From positions 124,001-188,000 of the forward strand of contig JAEUNO010000015.1 of the NCBI GenBank assembly GCA_016791045.1: DNA of 64,000 nucleotides, read 5' to 3'. The translations under genes and the position numbers were made by a program. Origin of the DNA: Methyloversatilis sp. Its GTDB lineage: Bacteria > Pseudomonadota > Gammaproteobacteria > Burkholderiales > Rhodocyclaceae. This document shows, in pieces, positions 8,506 through 16,967 of the stretch (the stretch's first letter is position 1; every line of letters starts with the position of its first letter). The notes under the pieces were generated by a model. The model had not been told where the DNA came from and made no database searches. It saw only the letters and a program-made list of their open reading frames with translations.

Positions 8506-8726
8506 CCCGCCAGGTCCTTAATCTCGTCACCGATGGCCGTGGAAGATTCAAGGCTTCGGTCGCGCAGTTTCTTCAGCAGCGACTCGGGGGATTTTGCCCG
8601 GCACATGATCTGCTGCAGCCGGTATCGGCCATCGGCGCGGATCAACTCAGTCAGGATACTGGCGACTACCTCGGCCAGCGCCACATAGGCGTTCCTGCCG
8701 TTGTCCTCATACTCAGCGAAGTCCAT
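8409..8726 (-). pseudogene. Truncated RelA/SpoT-domain protein, N-terminal fragment
   Basis: The reading frame is 105 codons, but only the first ~74 (8726 down to 8505) look like real protein. They resemble the N-terminus of stand-alone RelA/SpoT nucleotidyltransferase-domain proteins: ALAEVVASILTEL, then RAKSPESLLKKL and EIKDLAG, the conserved start of the synthetase core. After DLAG the frame simply reads antisense through the antitoxin gene. The catalytic residues of the synthetase would lie beyond the break, so the product cannot be an active (p)ppGpp synthetase. The family assignment rests on motif recall. A non-enzymatic or regulatory role for the short protein cannot be excluded. Confidence 0.6.
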
Positions 8727-8996
8727 GTTGCTCCGTGTCCGGTTAGCCGGTGAGGCGGGCTGTAGCCAGCCGATACCAGATTTTCAGGGCGCAACCCAAT
8801 AGGTGCTACGGCTACGCTCAAAGAGCCGACTACTCTTTAGCGGCCCCTTCGGGTTAGGCGGCGACGAGGCAGCCCGACCCGACGTTGGTGTGAACTGGCG
8901 GCTTGTCGTCAATGGCCGACTGTGGCCGACCGCCGTGTATCGACAACTGCGGCTTATCGCCATTTGTCCGGAAAATGAACATCACTGCGTAGCAAT
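8727..8996. other. Intergenic gap in the accessory island
   Basis: This 270-bp gap lies between the divergent RelA/SpoT fragment and the end of the large nuclease-NTPase gene. I see no convincing gene, RNA or terminator. A few short inverted words (for example GGCTGTAGCC at 8759-8768) are present without clear meaning. The sequence is likely debris from earlier rearrangement. Confidence 0.5.
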
Positions 8997-11900
8997 TCAA
9001 TATCCCGTTTCAGTCAACTGCCTGGAAGTGAACCACCTATCCGGACTTTCCCACCCCAATAGATGGCGCGTCATTTCACTATGCCCTTTTGACTCCTTTT
9101 CCTTCATCGAATTCGCCAACGTTGACCAGTTGGCCTCGATATGAAAACTCTTGATCCGCGATAGATCATCGCCATCGTCCTCACCAAGTTCCCGCAGGTC
9201 AATATCGATCCACGCCAGCGCCGTGCGATCAGCACAATTCAGAAAAACATGCCATGCTGCGTATGCATTCGTCAGATCCTTCGCCAGAAGGAATTGACGC
9301 CACCAGTGTCTTGAAAATGACGCCCGATTTATCCAACTTTGCGCACGGCGACTCAACCATTCCAGGCCTCCAACTGCAAATCCGATCGGCCACGTCGGAA
9401 GAGCCGAGGCATTCTCAAGGAATCCCTGCATTAGAACGGCCCTCTTTTTACGCAACATCGCGTTTGATCGCGTATCAGCTTCAATCTTGCTCTTTAGCCA
9501 CGCCTGGTTCTTTGTTAGCAGCACGCATACAGCGATATCCAAATAAGAGGAATCCGTTAAATTTCGAGCCAATGAGAATATCTCGGCCCTTAGGGTCAAT
9601 ACGCCCGCGTTCTCCGGCGCTCTAAACAACATGAGTTTCATCTCATTGATGCCTCCGCGGCCAACAAAGTTGATCGTCAGCGACTGGTCAAGAGCTCGCC
9701 ATAAGCTAACCCCCCTCTTCCAGTCCGTCTCCAGCAGTACTTCGCAGAAACTGAGAAACAACCCGGCAGCGCGATTCACTCGAAAACGGAAAGCTTGAGA
9801 CGGCTCATTGCAGCCTTCAAGCCATAAGTCCACTTCGGCGGAGCATGTGGTAAGAAGCAACCTCGCGTCTTCTAAGCTCACCCTGGCAGTTGCCATAAGG
9901 GCGCCAGCGTCCATCGCTCGGCGGATGAAGTCGGTTCCTTCTTCGCGTGCGTTCCTGTGCCTTTGATGCTGAGCATCAAAGTCGAATGCATCTTGAAGGC
10001 TCGCCTCGTCTCCCGAGCTCCGCTCGGGTGGATCGAATGACACCCAGGCATGCCGTCTCGATACGTCGATTGAGATATCCACCCCTGGGTGCGATGGCTC
10101 AAACCCGTTGGCATGAATAGCGGCGCCTAAAGCGTCCGCAGCCACATTGGAATCAATTGCCGCACCTCCTCTAGCTCTAGCCTCGATCAATAGACACCAA
10201 GGGGCGACGATACTGCGCAAATCTCTAAGAGGTGCAGCCGGTCTTGCAGCAAATATTGCTCGGCTACCCAGCTCCTGCTCAAAATAGTTGTCGGCGATTG
10301 TTGCGCTCCAAGCCCGCGCAATCAGCACTTCGCCGAACCATCCCGGATTTGCCCGTGCCAACCCCAGAAATGCCACCGTCTTCAAATCATCCTGCTTATC
10401 TTCTGGGAACGCGGCCCCCACTAACTCGTCGAAAACTGTCCGCTCCAGAGGGACTGGATAGCGAGCGACGTAGTTGAAGAGTACTTCGAGTGCACGTCGA
10501 TTCCCGACCCCCCACCGGCTGAGAAAGCTTTCTATTGTCTTGTCATCAGGCCTGCGCAAAACATCGAGCAGTTGAAGAGACAGGAAAGCGCAGTCCGCCT
10601 CCACCAGTGCGTCCAATTGATCGTCCAGCTCCATGAACCAAAGTTCCACCTCCAACATGCTCATCGCGAGGATCTTCTCGTCTGAGTCTTCCGGGTTGGG
10701 ACGGTTGAGCCGCATAGCCTTTACCGCAGCTGCCTCCGACGCACCGGCCAGTAAGAGGTGACGAGTTAGTCGCAGTGCGGCCCAGTGGCGCAGCTCCCGT
10801 GAGCGAGATGGCAAACCGCAATACCACTTCCGAATCAGGCTCGCCAACGCCCGAGGTGCCAGACGCGCCAAGCCTGGCTGTATTCCTTCAAAATCGTGAT
10901 CCTCGGCCGTATTGCTCATCGAAACGTCGAGCTTTTCCACGGGGAAACTGTCGGCAGCTGCCTCAATCTGCCTAACGAAATCTTTCGGCACGTCCAGCGT
11001 TGGATCTGGCAAGTACGCCGCCGCCATTTGCAACCGACGCCCAAGCGCAACACCATCGTCCCGCCAAAGCCTGTCCAGATGTCTATGCTCAATAGGCACA
11101 AAAAGGCTTCTGGTGGGGTTGCGGAGGTAGTGCTCCTCGTAAGAAATTCCCCCTTCAAAGCCCACCCTCATGTTGGCAGCCTTGCGTTCATGCTCCTCGA
11201 CTCCGGTGAGCCACAGCAGCAACGCCGCAACGCGCGTCGGCAGCTCCGAATGCACCCCTGCGCCACCGGGAATACCTTGCGAGACAGCAGAGAGCGCAGC
11301 CAAGTAGCCGACCGTCTCTTCGGGATCGACAGGATTCAAAGAGACAAGCCACTTCAATCCCTCCCAAACCGCGCTGCTCACGGAAACTGCCGCAGCAACT
11401 GCAGCAGCGGCGAAGACGGGCATAAATAGCATCAACGGCTTACCGAGAAGCAGCGATGGCACATGCAGCGCCAGATCCTCGTGTTCCACTTCCCGCAGGA
11501 CTAGAGGAACACCCATGACAGAGTGGGTGCCCGCGGCATACGACCCAATGCGCTTTACCAGGCGGTCCGCTTCGTGCCTGGCAGCATCATCACTTCGCGC
11601 CATGTCTGCCGCACTTGGGCAACGTACGTGCGCAACCCAGGCAACTAGCCGCTCGGCGACGACCTGCCATGCGGCCAAGTTCTCTTTAGAGATTGATCCG
11701 AGCGCCTCCAGTGCCCAATGACGCGCCGATGCTTGAGCTCGGCTGCTTGAGCGTTCTGTGGCAATCATGAGCGCGTGAAGCAACGCAGGTGCCAAGGCTA
11801 CAGCCTCTCTGCGATGAAAATCCTGCGCGTTTTGGCTCTGCAGTAGGGTGGTGACGATTGCGCTGGGGATTGCAGAAGTCAAGGGTAGTCGCTTGGCCAC

Positions 11901-13709
11901 CAAGATGGACATGGCTGCAGCAAGAATGTCCGCGGCGGCTGATGTGCTCGCGATTGGATCGAGCCATTGCGCCAACGCGAGTTCCACGTTCCCAGCCGCT
12001 TGATGCTCGACGTCTTCGAGCATGCCGAGAACTGCGGCGCCCAGGGCGAGATTGATAGTGGCTTCCTTAGGACGGAAATGCCCGACCTTCCCCGGGATAG
12101 ACTCCATCCATGTCCCGTCAATGATTTCCGCCAGTCGTCGATAGTTCAGCGCTGGCTCATATGACTGCCTCGTCACCATGGCCTCGAGCTGTTCCAGGGA
12201 ATAGGAGTCCCCAGCTCGAACTCCAGTGGCGCCGGCCTGAATTGATGCCCAATGGCTTTCCGCCAGTCTGAGTAGCCATCCCTCCCATTCACTTTCGCTG
12301 AAGGCGCGCCCCTCACGCAGACTTAGCTCATCACGTCCATGTGCCCACAGCAACCGAGCCACCGTCACGTCGCCTTCAAAATCGACATGAGCGCTAAGCC
12401 TCATGACCAGCGGAAACAGTCGCGGAATGCGCGCCATCGACAGCAAGTCGGGCGCAATGCTGTTCAACGCTCGCCCGTAAAGCGCCAGCATTTGCTCCAG
12501 CTCGCCTCCCGGGGTGACGTCGTAGGGCTCTACGCCAATATGACGGGCGCCGTAGGTCGTGCCACGCATGTTGTGCAAACGCTCCTCAAGGAAGTGTGTT
12601 TGCACGGTGACAAGCAATCGAAGCCGGCCCTTAAAGCAGCCAGCTTCAAGAATCTGCACGAAACGACGCCAGTCGAAAGAAGGCTCCTGATTCGCGCCGT
12701 CAATCAGCAATAGCATCGCCGGCCCCTGCTCTAGAGGTCGCTGAAAGATCTGATGAACTCGGGCGTTCCAGTAGCGCCTGTCCTGGGTACGCGCGACATC
12801 GAACAAACAACCGCCTAAGAATTCCAGTACACCGCCTTCCGTGGTGGTCCTCAGGTCGCGTACTGCCGAGGAAGGCACCGTCAAGACCAACGGCAGGTTA
12901 TCCAGCTCACGCAGCATCCACTGCATGGTGGCCCAGGTCTTGCCCACGCCCTCCGCACCGTGCACGACTGCCAGCTGACCGTTCGCCACCGACCACCATT
13001 CCTGCAACGCAGCAAGGGCCGTCGCACGTTCAACTAGGGCGGACGCCGCTCCGCCGGCAACGTTCTGCGCGAGTGCGGCGCGAGAGTCTGCTTCATTCCC
13101 CCAGATGGCACGCACACGATCTGCTGCGACGGATCGAAGGTTCTCGAAGCCAAGCCTCCAGCTCTCAAGCTCGCGGCCAATTCGCTCTACGGTAGCACCG
13201 GCAAACGGCGCAAGCGCCTTCGCGGCGCGACCGGCTTTTGCGCCATAGTGCTTTGTCACCAGGTCGGACGCCCACGCACAGAGAGCGGCCAAATCTGGCA
13301 TACCGCTGCATGATGATGCCCAGTCAAGAACGACGATGGGAACGCCCACCTCTCTCGCTTTCAGATTCAACGTCTCCTGCGTGTTTTCAGAGGCTTCCTT
13401 GGTCGAGACCAGGATCCACGCTTCAAGGCCGGGGGTGCGTCGGCGCGCATCATCGACTTCGCCTTGAAGCTCGCGGTCGCTGAGTGGCGTGCCCTCGGCA
13501 TATCGCTTGCACTCAATCCGAAGATGCCTGCCGCCCCTCCCTGCTGTGCCGCCATCGCCGCCGTGCTGAAAACCACCGCCTCTTGCGACGGACAGCCGTA
13601 CACCGACCAGCCGACTGATGAGCTCGCTTGCGAGCAACTCAAGTGCCCTCGGTTCTCCATTCCTGAGCTCGGCAAGCAACGTATTGAGCAGCTTTTCGGT
13701 TTTGGTCAT
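8997..13709 (-). CDS. Large PD-(D/E)xK nuclease / P-loop NTPase protein, candidate defence effector
   Basis: The 1570-residue protein has three visible parts. Residues 1-130 form a PD-(D/E)xK nuclease-like domain with Asp52 and the Glu66-Cys67-Lys68 pair (GGRHLRIECKRY), then LQGEVDDA and ILVSTK strands as in Mrr-like enzymes. Residues 245-375 form a P-loop NTPase with Walker A GAEGVGKTW (251-259) and Walker B LLLIDGAN (333-340). The remaining ~1190 residues are mostly helical and unrecognised. This nuclease-NTPase-long helical tail plan is that of Avs/STAND-type defence proteins. Start ATG 13709 has a good ribosome site (AAGGGAG, 8 nt away); an ATG at 13787 lacks one. It is third gene of a leftward operon and less GC-rich than the core genes. 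Confidence 0.75.
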   Translation of the reverse strand: MTKTEKLLNTLLAELRNGEPRALELLASELISRLVGVRLSVARGGGFQHGGDGGTAGRGGRHLRIECKRYAEGTPLSDRELQGEVDDARRRTPGLEAWILVSTKEASENTQETLNLKAREVGVPIVVLDWASSCSGMPDLAALCAWASDLVTKHYGAKAGRAAKALAPFAGATVERIGRELESWRLGFENLRSVAADRVRAIWGNEADSRAALAQNVAGGAASALVERATALAALQEWWSVANGQLAVVHGAEGVGKTWATMQWMLRELDNLPLVLTVPSSAVRDLRTTTEGGVLEFLGGCLFDVARTQDRRYWNARVHQIFQRPLEQGPAMLLLIDGANQEPSFDWRRFVQILEAGCFKGRLRLLVTVQTHFLEERLHNMRGTTYGARHIGVEPYDVTPGGELEQMLALYGRALNSIAPDLLSMARIPRLFPLVMRLSAHVDFEGDVTVARLLWAHGRDELSLREGRAFSESEWEGWLLRLAESHWASIQAGATGVRAGDSYSLEQLEAMVTRQSYEPALNYRRLAEIIDGTWMESIPGKVGHFRPKEATINLALGAAVLGMLEDVEHQAAGNVELALAQWLDPIASTSAAADILAAAMSILVAKRLPLTSAIPSAIVTTLLQSQNAQDFHRREAVALAPALLHALMIATERSSSRAQASARHWALEALGSISKENLAAWQVVAERLVAWVAHVRCPSAADMARSDDAARHEADRLVKRIGSYAAGTHSVMGVPLVLREVEHEDLALHVPSLLLGKPLMLFMPVFAAAAVAAAVSVSSAVWEGLKWLVSLNPVDPEETVGYLAALSAVSQGIPGGAGVHSELPTRVAALLLWLTGVEEHERKAANMRVGFEGGISYEEHYLRNPTRSLFVPIEHRHLDRLWRDDGVALGRRLQMAAAYLPDPTLDVPKDFVRQIEAAADSFPVEKLDVSMSNTAEDHDFEGIQPGLARLAPRALASLIRKWYCGLPSRSRELRHWAALRLTRHLLLAGASEAAAVKAMRLNRPNPEDSDEKILAMSMLEVELWFMELDDQLDALVEADCAFLSLQLLDVLRRPDDKTIESFLSRWGVGNRRALEVLFNYVARYPVPLERTVFDELVGAAFPEDKQDDLKTVAFLGLARANPGWFGEVLIARAWSATIADNYFEQELGSRAIFAARPAAPLRDLRSIVAPWCLLIEARARGGAAIDSNVAADALGAAIHANGFEPSHPGVDISIDVSRRHAWVSFDPPERSSGDEASLQDAFDFDAQHQRHRNAREEGTDFIRRAMDAGALMATARVSLEDARLLLTTCSAEVDLWLEGCNEPSQAFRFRVNRAAGLFLSFCEVLLETDWKRGVSLWRALDQSLTINFVGRGGINEMKLMLFRAPENAGVLTLRAEIFSLARNLTDSSYLDIAVCVLLTKNQAWLKSKIEADTRSNAMLRKKRAVLMQGFLENASALPTWPIGFAVGGLEWLSRRAQSWINRASFSRHWWRQFLLAKDLTNAYAAWHVFLNCADRTALAWIDIDLRELGEDDGDDLSRIKSFHIEANWSTLANSMKEKESKGHSEMTRHLLGWESPDRWFTSRQLTETGY

Positions 13710-13802
13710 CGTCGTCGCTCCCTTCGCGCTGGCTAAGGCGGCAAGCCGGGCCGCTTCATGCCCGTATCCACGGTGCCCGGTGCCCAATACGTACTCGTCG
13801 GT

Positions 13803-15509
13803 TCAATCAGTTTTTAGTTGACTATCCGGTTCTGCGTCGTTCGCCGGCAGCGCGTACTCGGCAAGGAACCATGTCGGAAGCGGGTGCCGGTGCAGCCGCG
13901 CAGAAAGTGCAACCAGAACGGACCAAGGCGTGCCATGCCATTTGAAGTCACTCGGCACCGCTGCGCCGGGCAAGTTCTTCCTTGCAGCGTCCGCTTCCTC
14001 TAGAGCGGTATTCCGCAGGCCCGCAAGTGCTCGCGACACGCCGACGTCGGACACCGACCGGCCTGTTCCCGTCAGAATTTCAAGATCAGCGGTCGGGAAC
14101 CATCTTTCCAAGGTCACGTCCCGCATGAGCGGCAAGGCCTCTTCGCGGAGCCTTTGGAGTATTGACTCGTCCCTGAGCAGAGCTGCGACGAGTGCCAGCG
14201 CCGGCACCAACGACGAGGTCTCAAAAAACTCCCTACGCTCGGCCTCGCCGGTGCCAAGGGCGATTGCGTCTTCTAACACGTCGGTGTCAACCGGCAGATA
14301 TTCGTCTTTCGCCACCGCCCGCACCAGACTGCCCGTGCAGTTGGCGGTGACGCGCTTCGCGCTTTCCCAGTCCTTTTCCCCCATCAATGCGGCGAGTACC
14401 AAGGTTAGGTCAATGGTTTGACCGTCATAGACGGGGAGGCGGTAGCTGGTGTGCTCGTTGAGCAGCCTGCGGATTAGTGTGACGACCTCAGCGCGCAGCT
14501 CCTCATGCCCTTCCAACCGTTGCAGCAGCAAGAGGAAGGTCGCCAGTCGTTCGAACTCCTCAAACACCAGGTCGGCGTACAGAATGCGATCCGGACGGTA
14601 GTGCAAAAGGGCTCGTCGATTGACGAGTTGGGGCGCAACCTTGCCGTAGTACTCGTGCAAAGACTTGATTAGCAGAAGCATTACCGCCCGCATCCGCTCC
14701 TCGAACGGTGGGTACTCCGTAAACCCCGCGCGGACAGCTTCCGCCCACATTCTCAGCGCTAGGTATTCGCCCGCAACAACGCCAGGCTTGAGGTTCCCCT
14801 CTTGCTGCCCCCACACCAAGAGCACGCCCCAGCCCATGGCCGCTGCCGCACAGCGCTTCAGGAACTTTCGCTTTCGGGTGGCGTCGCTCTGCGTCTGTTC
14901 CTCATCCGGCGCCTTGAAGCAAGCCGACACGAAGCGAATGAATCGACGGATGGCAGGGTCGGACTCTTCAAGACCCGCCAGCGCAGCGCGAAGGTCCGAT
15001 TTTCCTGTTGCGAGAAGTAAGCTCTCGTCGAATAGATGCTGCTCAATCAGGGGTGTAAGTTGGTCTGCCCCCCAGAATTCCAGCGAGCATTGCGGCCGTT
15101 CGGCAATGTCCTTGGTCAACGCGGAATAGCCGGCTTGCGCCTCCTGCTTCAAAACACCATTAGTGAGTAGCACGATGCGCTTGCGAAATCCTCTGAGCGA
15201 TTCCTCCAATCGGTTCCTGACGAAGTCGTTCGCCGCTTCGCGAATGGAGGGGTCGATGGACTGCTTCCCGCCGTAGAAGTCGTCGCGGCCGACATCACCG
15301 AACTTGATGACGAACAGGAAGACTTCCGTCTCGCCCTGTTCACTCGTCATGGTGGAAACGACATCGACCCCCGCCTGTGCGACGCCCACTTGAGGCCGGC
15401 TCAGGACGGAGTGCCCGATCGTCTTCAGTAATTCTGGAAGCAGGGCATCCAGTTCTTCGCGCTCTTTCAGCCCAGCAAGGTAGTGCGACAAGATAAGTTG
15501 AATACTCAT
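13803..15509 (-). CDS. Unknown protein with Mrr-like N-terminal domain, middle gene of candidate defence operon
   Basis: The 568-residue protein has an N-terminal region that looks like a restriction-endonuclease fold: GVDVVST around Asp49, the strand VFLFVIKFGD (63-72) ending at Lys69, GGKQSIDPSIREA (80-92) and the strand RIVLLTNG (111-118). The usual acidic residue two places before the lysine is Val67, so nuclease activity is doubtful and the domain may only bind. Residues ~190-560 are helical and unrecognised. The start overlaps the stop of the upstream 300-aa gene (ATGA at 15506-15509). It precedes the large nuclease-NTPase gene by 93 bp, suggesting one system. No function can be named. 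Confidence 0.6.
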   Translation of the reverse strand: MSIQLILSHYLAGLKEREELDALLPELLKTIGHSVLSRPQVGVAQAGVDVVSTMTSEQGETEVFLFVIKFGDVGRDDFYGGKQSIDPSIREAANDFVRNRLEESLRGFRKRIVLLTNGVLKQEAQAGYSALTKDIAERPQCSLEFWGADQLTPLIEQHLFDESLLLATGKSDLRAALAGLEESDPAIRRFIRFVSACFKAPDEEQTQSDATRKRKFLKRCAAAAMGWGVLLVWGQQEGNLKPGVVAGEYLALRMWAEAVRAGFTEYPPFEERMRAVMLLLIKSLHEYYGKVAPQLVNRRALLHYRPDRILYADLVFEEFERLATFLLLLQRLEGHEELRAEVVTLIRRLLNEHTSYRLPVYDGQTIDLTLVLAALMGEKDWESAKRVTANCTGSLVRAVAKDEYLPVDTDVLEDAIALGTGEAERREFFETSSLVPALALVAALLRDESILQRLREEALPLMRDVTLERWFPTADLEILTGTGRSVSDVGVSRALAGLRNTALEEADAARKNLPGAAVPSDFKWHGTPWSVLVALSARLHRHPLPTWFLAEYALPANDAEPDSQLKTD

Positions 15510-16408
15510 CGCTGTGGACCTTGCCAGAGGCGGTTTCGGGCCTGCCTGCCTGCGACCGGGTCGATGTGTTCCGATAGTGGAAGTTCGATGGACATACAGT
15601 ATGGCGCCATCTCTAAGGTGGTCTCCTGAACCTGGCCGCCGACGGCGAACTCAATCGCCGTGCGGTTTGCGTACTTGAAGTGCTGAGACTTGAACAGACT
15701 GGCGAGGACGGAGGCCCTCTGAGCGCGGCGGTGGATGTCTCGCCCCTCGTTACGTCGCAAGCTCCAGAACGCTATTCGCATCTCCGTGGTCATGGCGAAC
15801 TCGCGCAGATTGGGCTGCTGCTCCAACCAATCTGCCTGAGCCTGAAGCGCCTCACGCACTTCCGTTGCGATCGCCAACGATGAGAATTCCGAGTCCTTTG
15901 AAGAAAGCAAGCGCAAAGTCGTTGAGGGCTGCTCCTTGACCAAATGATTCAACAGGTTTTCAACGGCAGAGGTTATTGCCACCGTCGGGGCAGGTAGTGC
16001 CGCGATACTGAGCGTCCAGCCAAGAGTGACAGCAGGCGCGACCGGTAGCGCGCAGAGCCGGTAGCCCGCCAAGATAGCTTGCGCCTCGGGGATCGACGAA
16101 AGGTCGTAGACCACCGGAACTTCCCCCTGCAAGTGGCGAACGCTGGCTTTGTACGCCACCGCTTTTGCCAATGCTTTGAAGTCGTCTTGCGTCAGCCATC
16201 TAGCAATGGCATGTGCGAACAGCTTGGGCGACTCACCGATGGCGTGGATGCAGTCATCTGCACTTCGCAGCCAATTGCCCGATGCCGTATCGGCAAGTTC
16301 CATCTCGCGACAGAGTGACGCGAACTCATTAAACGGCAAAAGCTCGGCGGCGGTGTCGTCAGTCGCACTGCAGAACTTCCGATAGAACTCATTGAAAAGC
16401 ATGTCCAT
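15506..16408 (-). CDS. Unknown 300-residue protein, first gene of candidate defence operon
   Basis: I do not recognise this protein. It has no signal peptide, and no clear catalytic motif. It contains a mixed alpha/beta region (residues ~90-165, including VPVVYDLSSIPEAQAILAG) and ends in a segment rich in hydrophobic strands. Start ATG 16408 has a ribosome-binding site (GGTGAGG, 8 nt upstream). The next gene overlaps it by 4 bp, so the two are translationally coupled. By position it is the leader gene of the three-gene operon and could be an adaptor, inhibitor or sensor of the nuclease-NTPase; this is inference from context only. Confidence 0.6.
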   Translation of the reverse strand: MDMLFNEFYRKFCSATDDTAAELLPFNEFASLCREMELADTASGNWLRSADDCIHAIGESPKLFAHAIARWLTQDDFKALAKAVAYKASVRHLQGEVPVVYDLSSIPEAQAILAGYRLCALPVAPAVTLGWTLSIAALPAPTVAITSAVENLLNHLVKEQPSTTLRLLSSKDSEFSSLAIATEVREALQAQADWLEQQPNLREFAMTTEMRIAFWSLRRNEGRDIHRRAQRASVLASLFKSQHFKYANRTAIEFAVGGQVQETTLEMAPYCMSIELPLSEHIDPVAGRQARNRLWQGPQR

Positions 16409-16517
16409 GTCGGCAGCCTCACCTGAAAGTGCCGCGGGACTTAATAGATTTGGAAGTAGTCGGCCTCGATGCTGGCCAAGCTGGCGAGCTGGCCCAGTAC
16501 CTGGATGCCGTGAGAAT

Positions 16518-16531
16518 GGGGGCCAGCCCCC
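16518..16531. promoter_or_regulatory. Palindrome upstream of the phd-like antitoxin gene
   Basis: GGGGGC-ca-GCCCCC lies 48 bp before the antitoxin start, just ahead of a possible -10 box TACAAT (16535-16540). Phd-type antitoxins repress their own promoters at palindromes, so an operator is the most likely reading. No good -35 box is visible. Confidence 0.4.
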
Positions 16532-16578
16532 TATTACAATGATCGTCCATCAACGGTTCCTAATCGGGAATTCTCTTC

Positions 16579-16830
16579 ATGGAAACATTCACCGCGAATC
16601 AGGCCAAGAAGCGCTTCGGCGAATTCATCGACCGGGCCCAGAAGGCGCCTGTACAAGTGATGCGGCGCAACCGCGTGGTCGGCGTGATGGTGTCGGCCAA
16701 AGATTACGAGACCATGCTTAAGTTCTACGGCGACCGCCTTAACCGCACGCTGCAGCTTAGCGCAGTCACCGCGGCGGCGGCCGGCTTGACCCCGGAAAAG
16801 CTGGACAACCTGTTTGCCGATGAAAGTTAG
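16579..16830 (+). CDS. Phd/YefM-family antitoxin
   Basis: The 83-residue protein has the standard Phd/YefM DNA-binding N-terminal half (FTANQAKKRFGEFIDRAQKAPVQV, then GVMVSAKDYETML) followed by a short C-terminal toxin-binding tail. Its natural partner gene starts inside its end (ATG 16820, 11-bp overlap) but is broken after a few dozen codons. The protein is therefore an orphan antitoxin, possibly kept as a repressor or to neutralise a related toxin made elsewhere in the genome. Confidence 0.85.
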   Translation: METFTANQAKKRFGEFIDRAQKAPVQVMRRNRVVGVMVSAKDYETMLKFYGDRLNRTLQLSAVTAAAAGLTPEKLDNLFADES

Positions 16831-16963
16831 GCGGGTCGTGATCGACACGAACCTGTTGAGCAGCGCTTCGTTATCGGCCATTTCCCCACCCGCAATGACT
16901 GTCCGTCTCGTGCTTTCGCGCGCCCGAACGCCTTGCGTGATCATGTTTTTGTATCTACATTAA
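16820..16963 (+). pseudogene. Truncated PIN-domain toxin gene
   Basis: The 47-codon frame begins MKVRRVVIDTNLLSSASLSA, the first beta strand of PIN-domain ribonuclease toxins with the first catalytic aspartate (Asp9) and the conserved Asn11. Only the N-terminal third remains. The remaining three acidic residues of the active site are missing, and the frame ends at TAA 16961-16963 inside the promoter of the next gene, brnT. It overlaps the phd-like gene as an intact toxin gene would. The break most likely dates from arrival of the brnTA pair or from selection to inactivate the toxin. Confidence 0.75.
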
Positions 16964-16966
16964 CAT
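16933..16966 (+). promoter_or_regulatory. brnTA promoter with overlapping imperfect palindrome
   Basis: TTGCGT (16933-16938) and TACATT (16956-16961) are 17 bp apart and form a plausible sigma-70 promoter. A 24-bp imperfect palindrome is centred between 16954 and 16955 (ATGTT...AACAT outer arms at 16943-16947 and 16962-16966; TGTA...TACA inner arms), 9 of 12 pairs matching. It covers the -10 box, the expected place for autorepression by BrnA. Confidence 0.65.
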
Positions 16967-16967
16967 C

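Noticed and set aside
8840-8880. Integron attC-like word GTTAGGC
   Set aside because: Only one core-like word is present; the matching partner site and the integrase are missing.
9254-9625. 123-codon open frame on the plus strand in the lower-GC stretch
   Set aside because: It lies antisense within the large nuclease-NTPase gene, lacks a ribosome-binding site and shows no domain.
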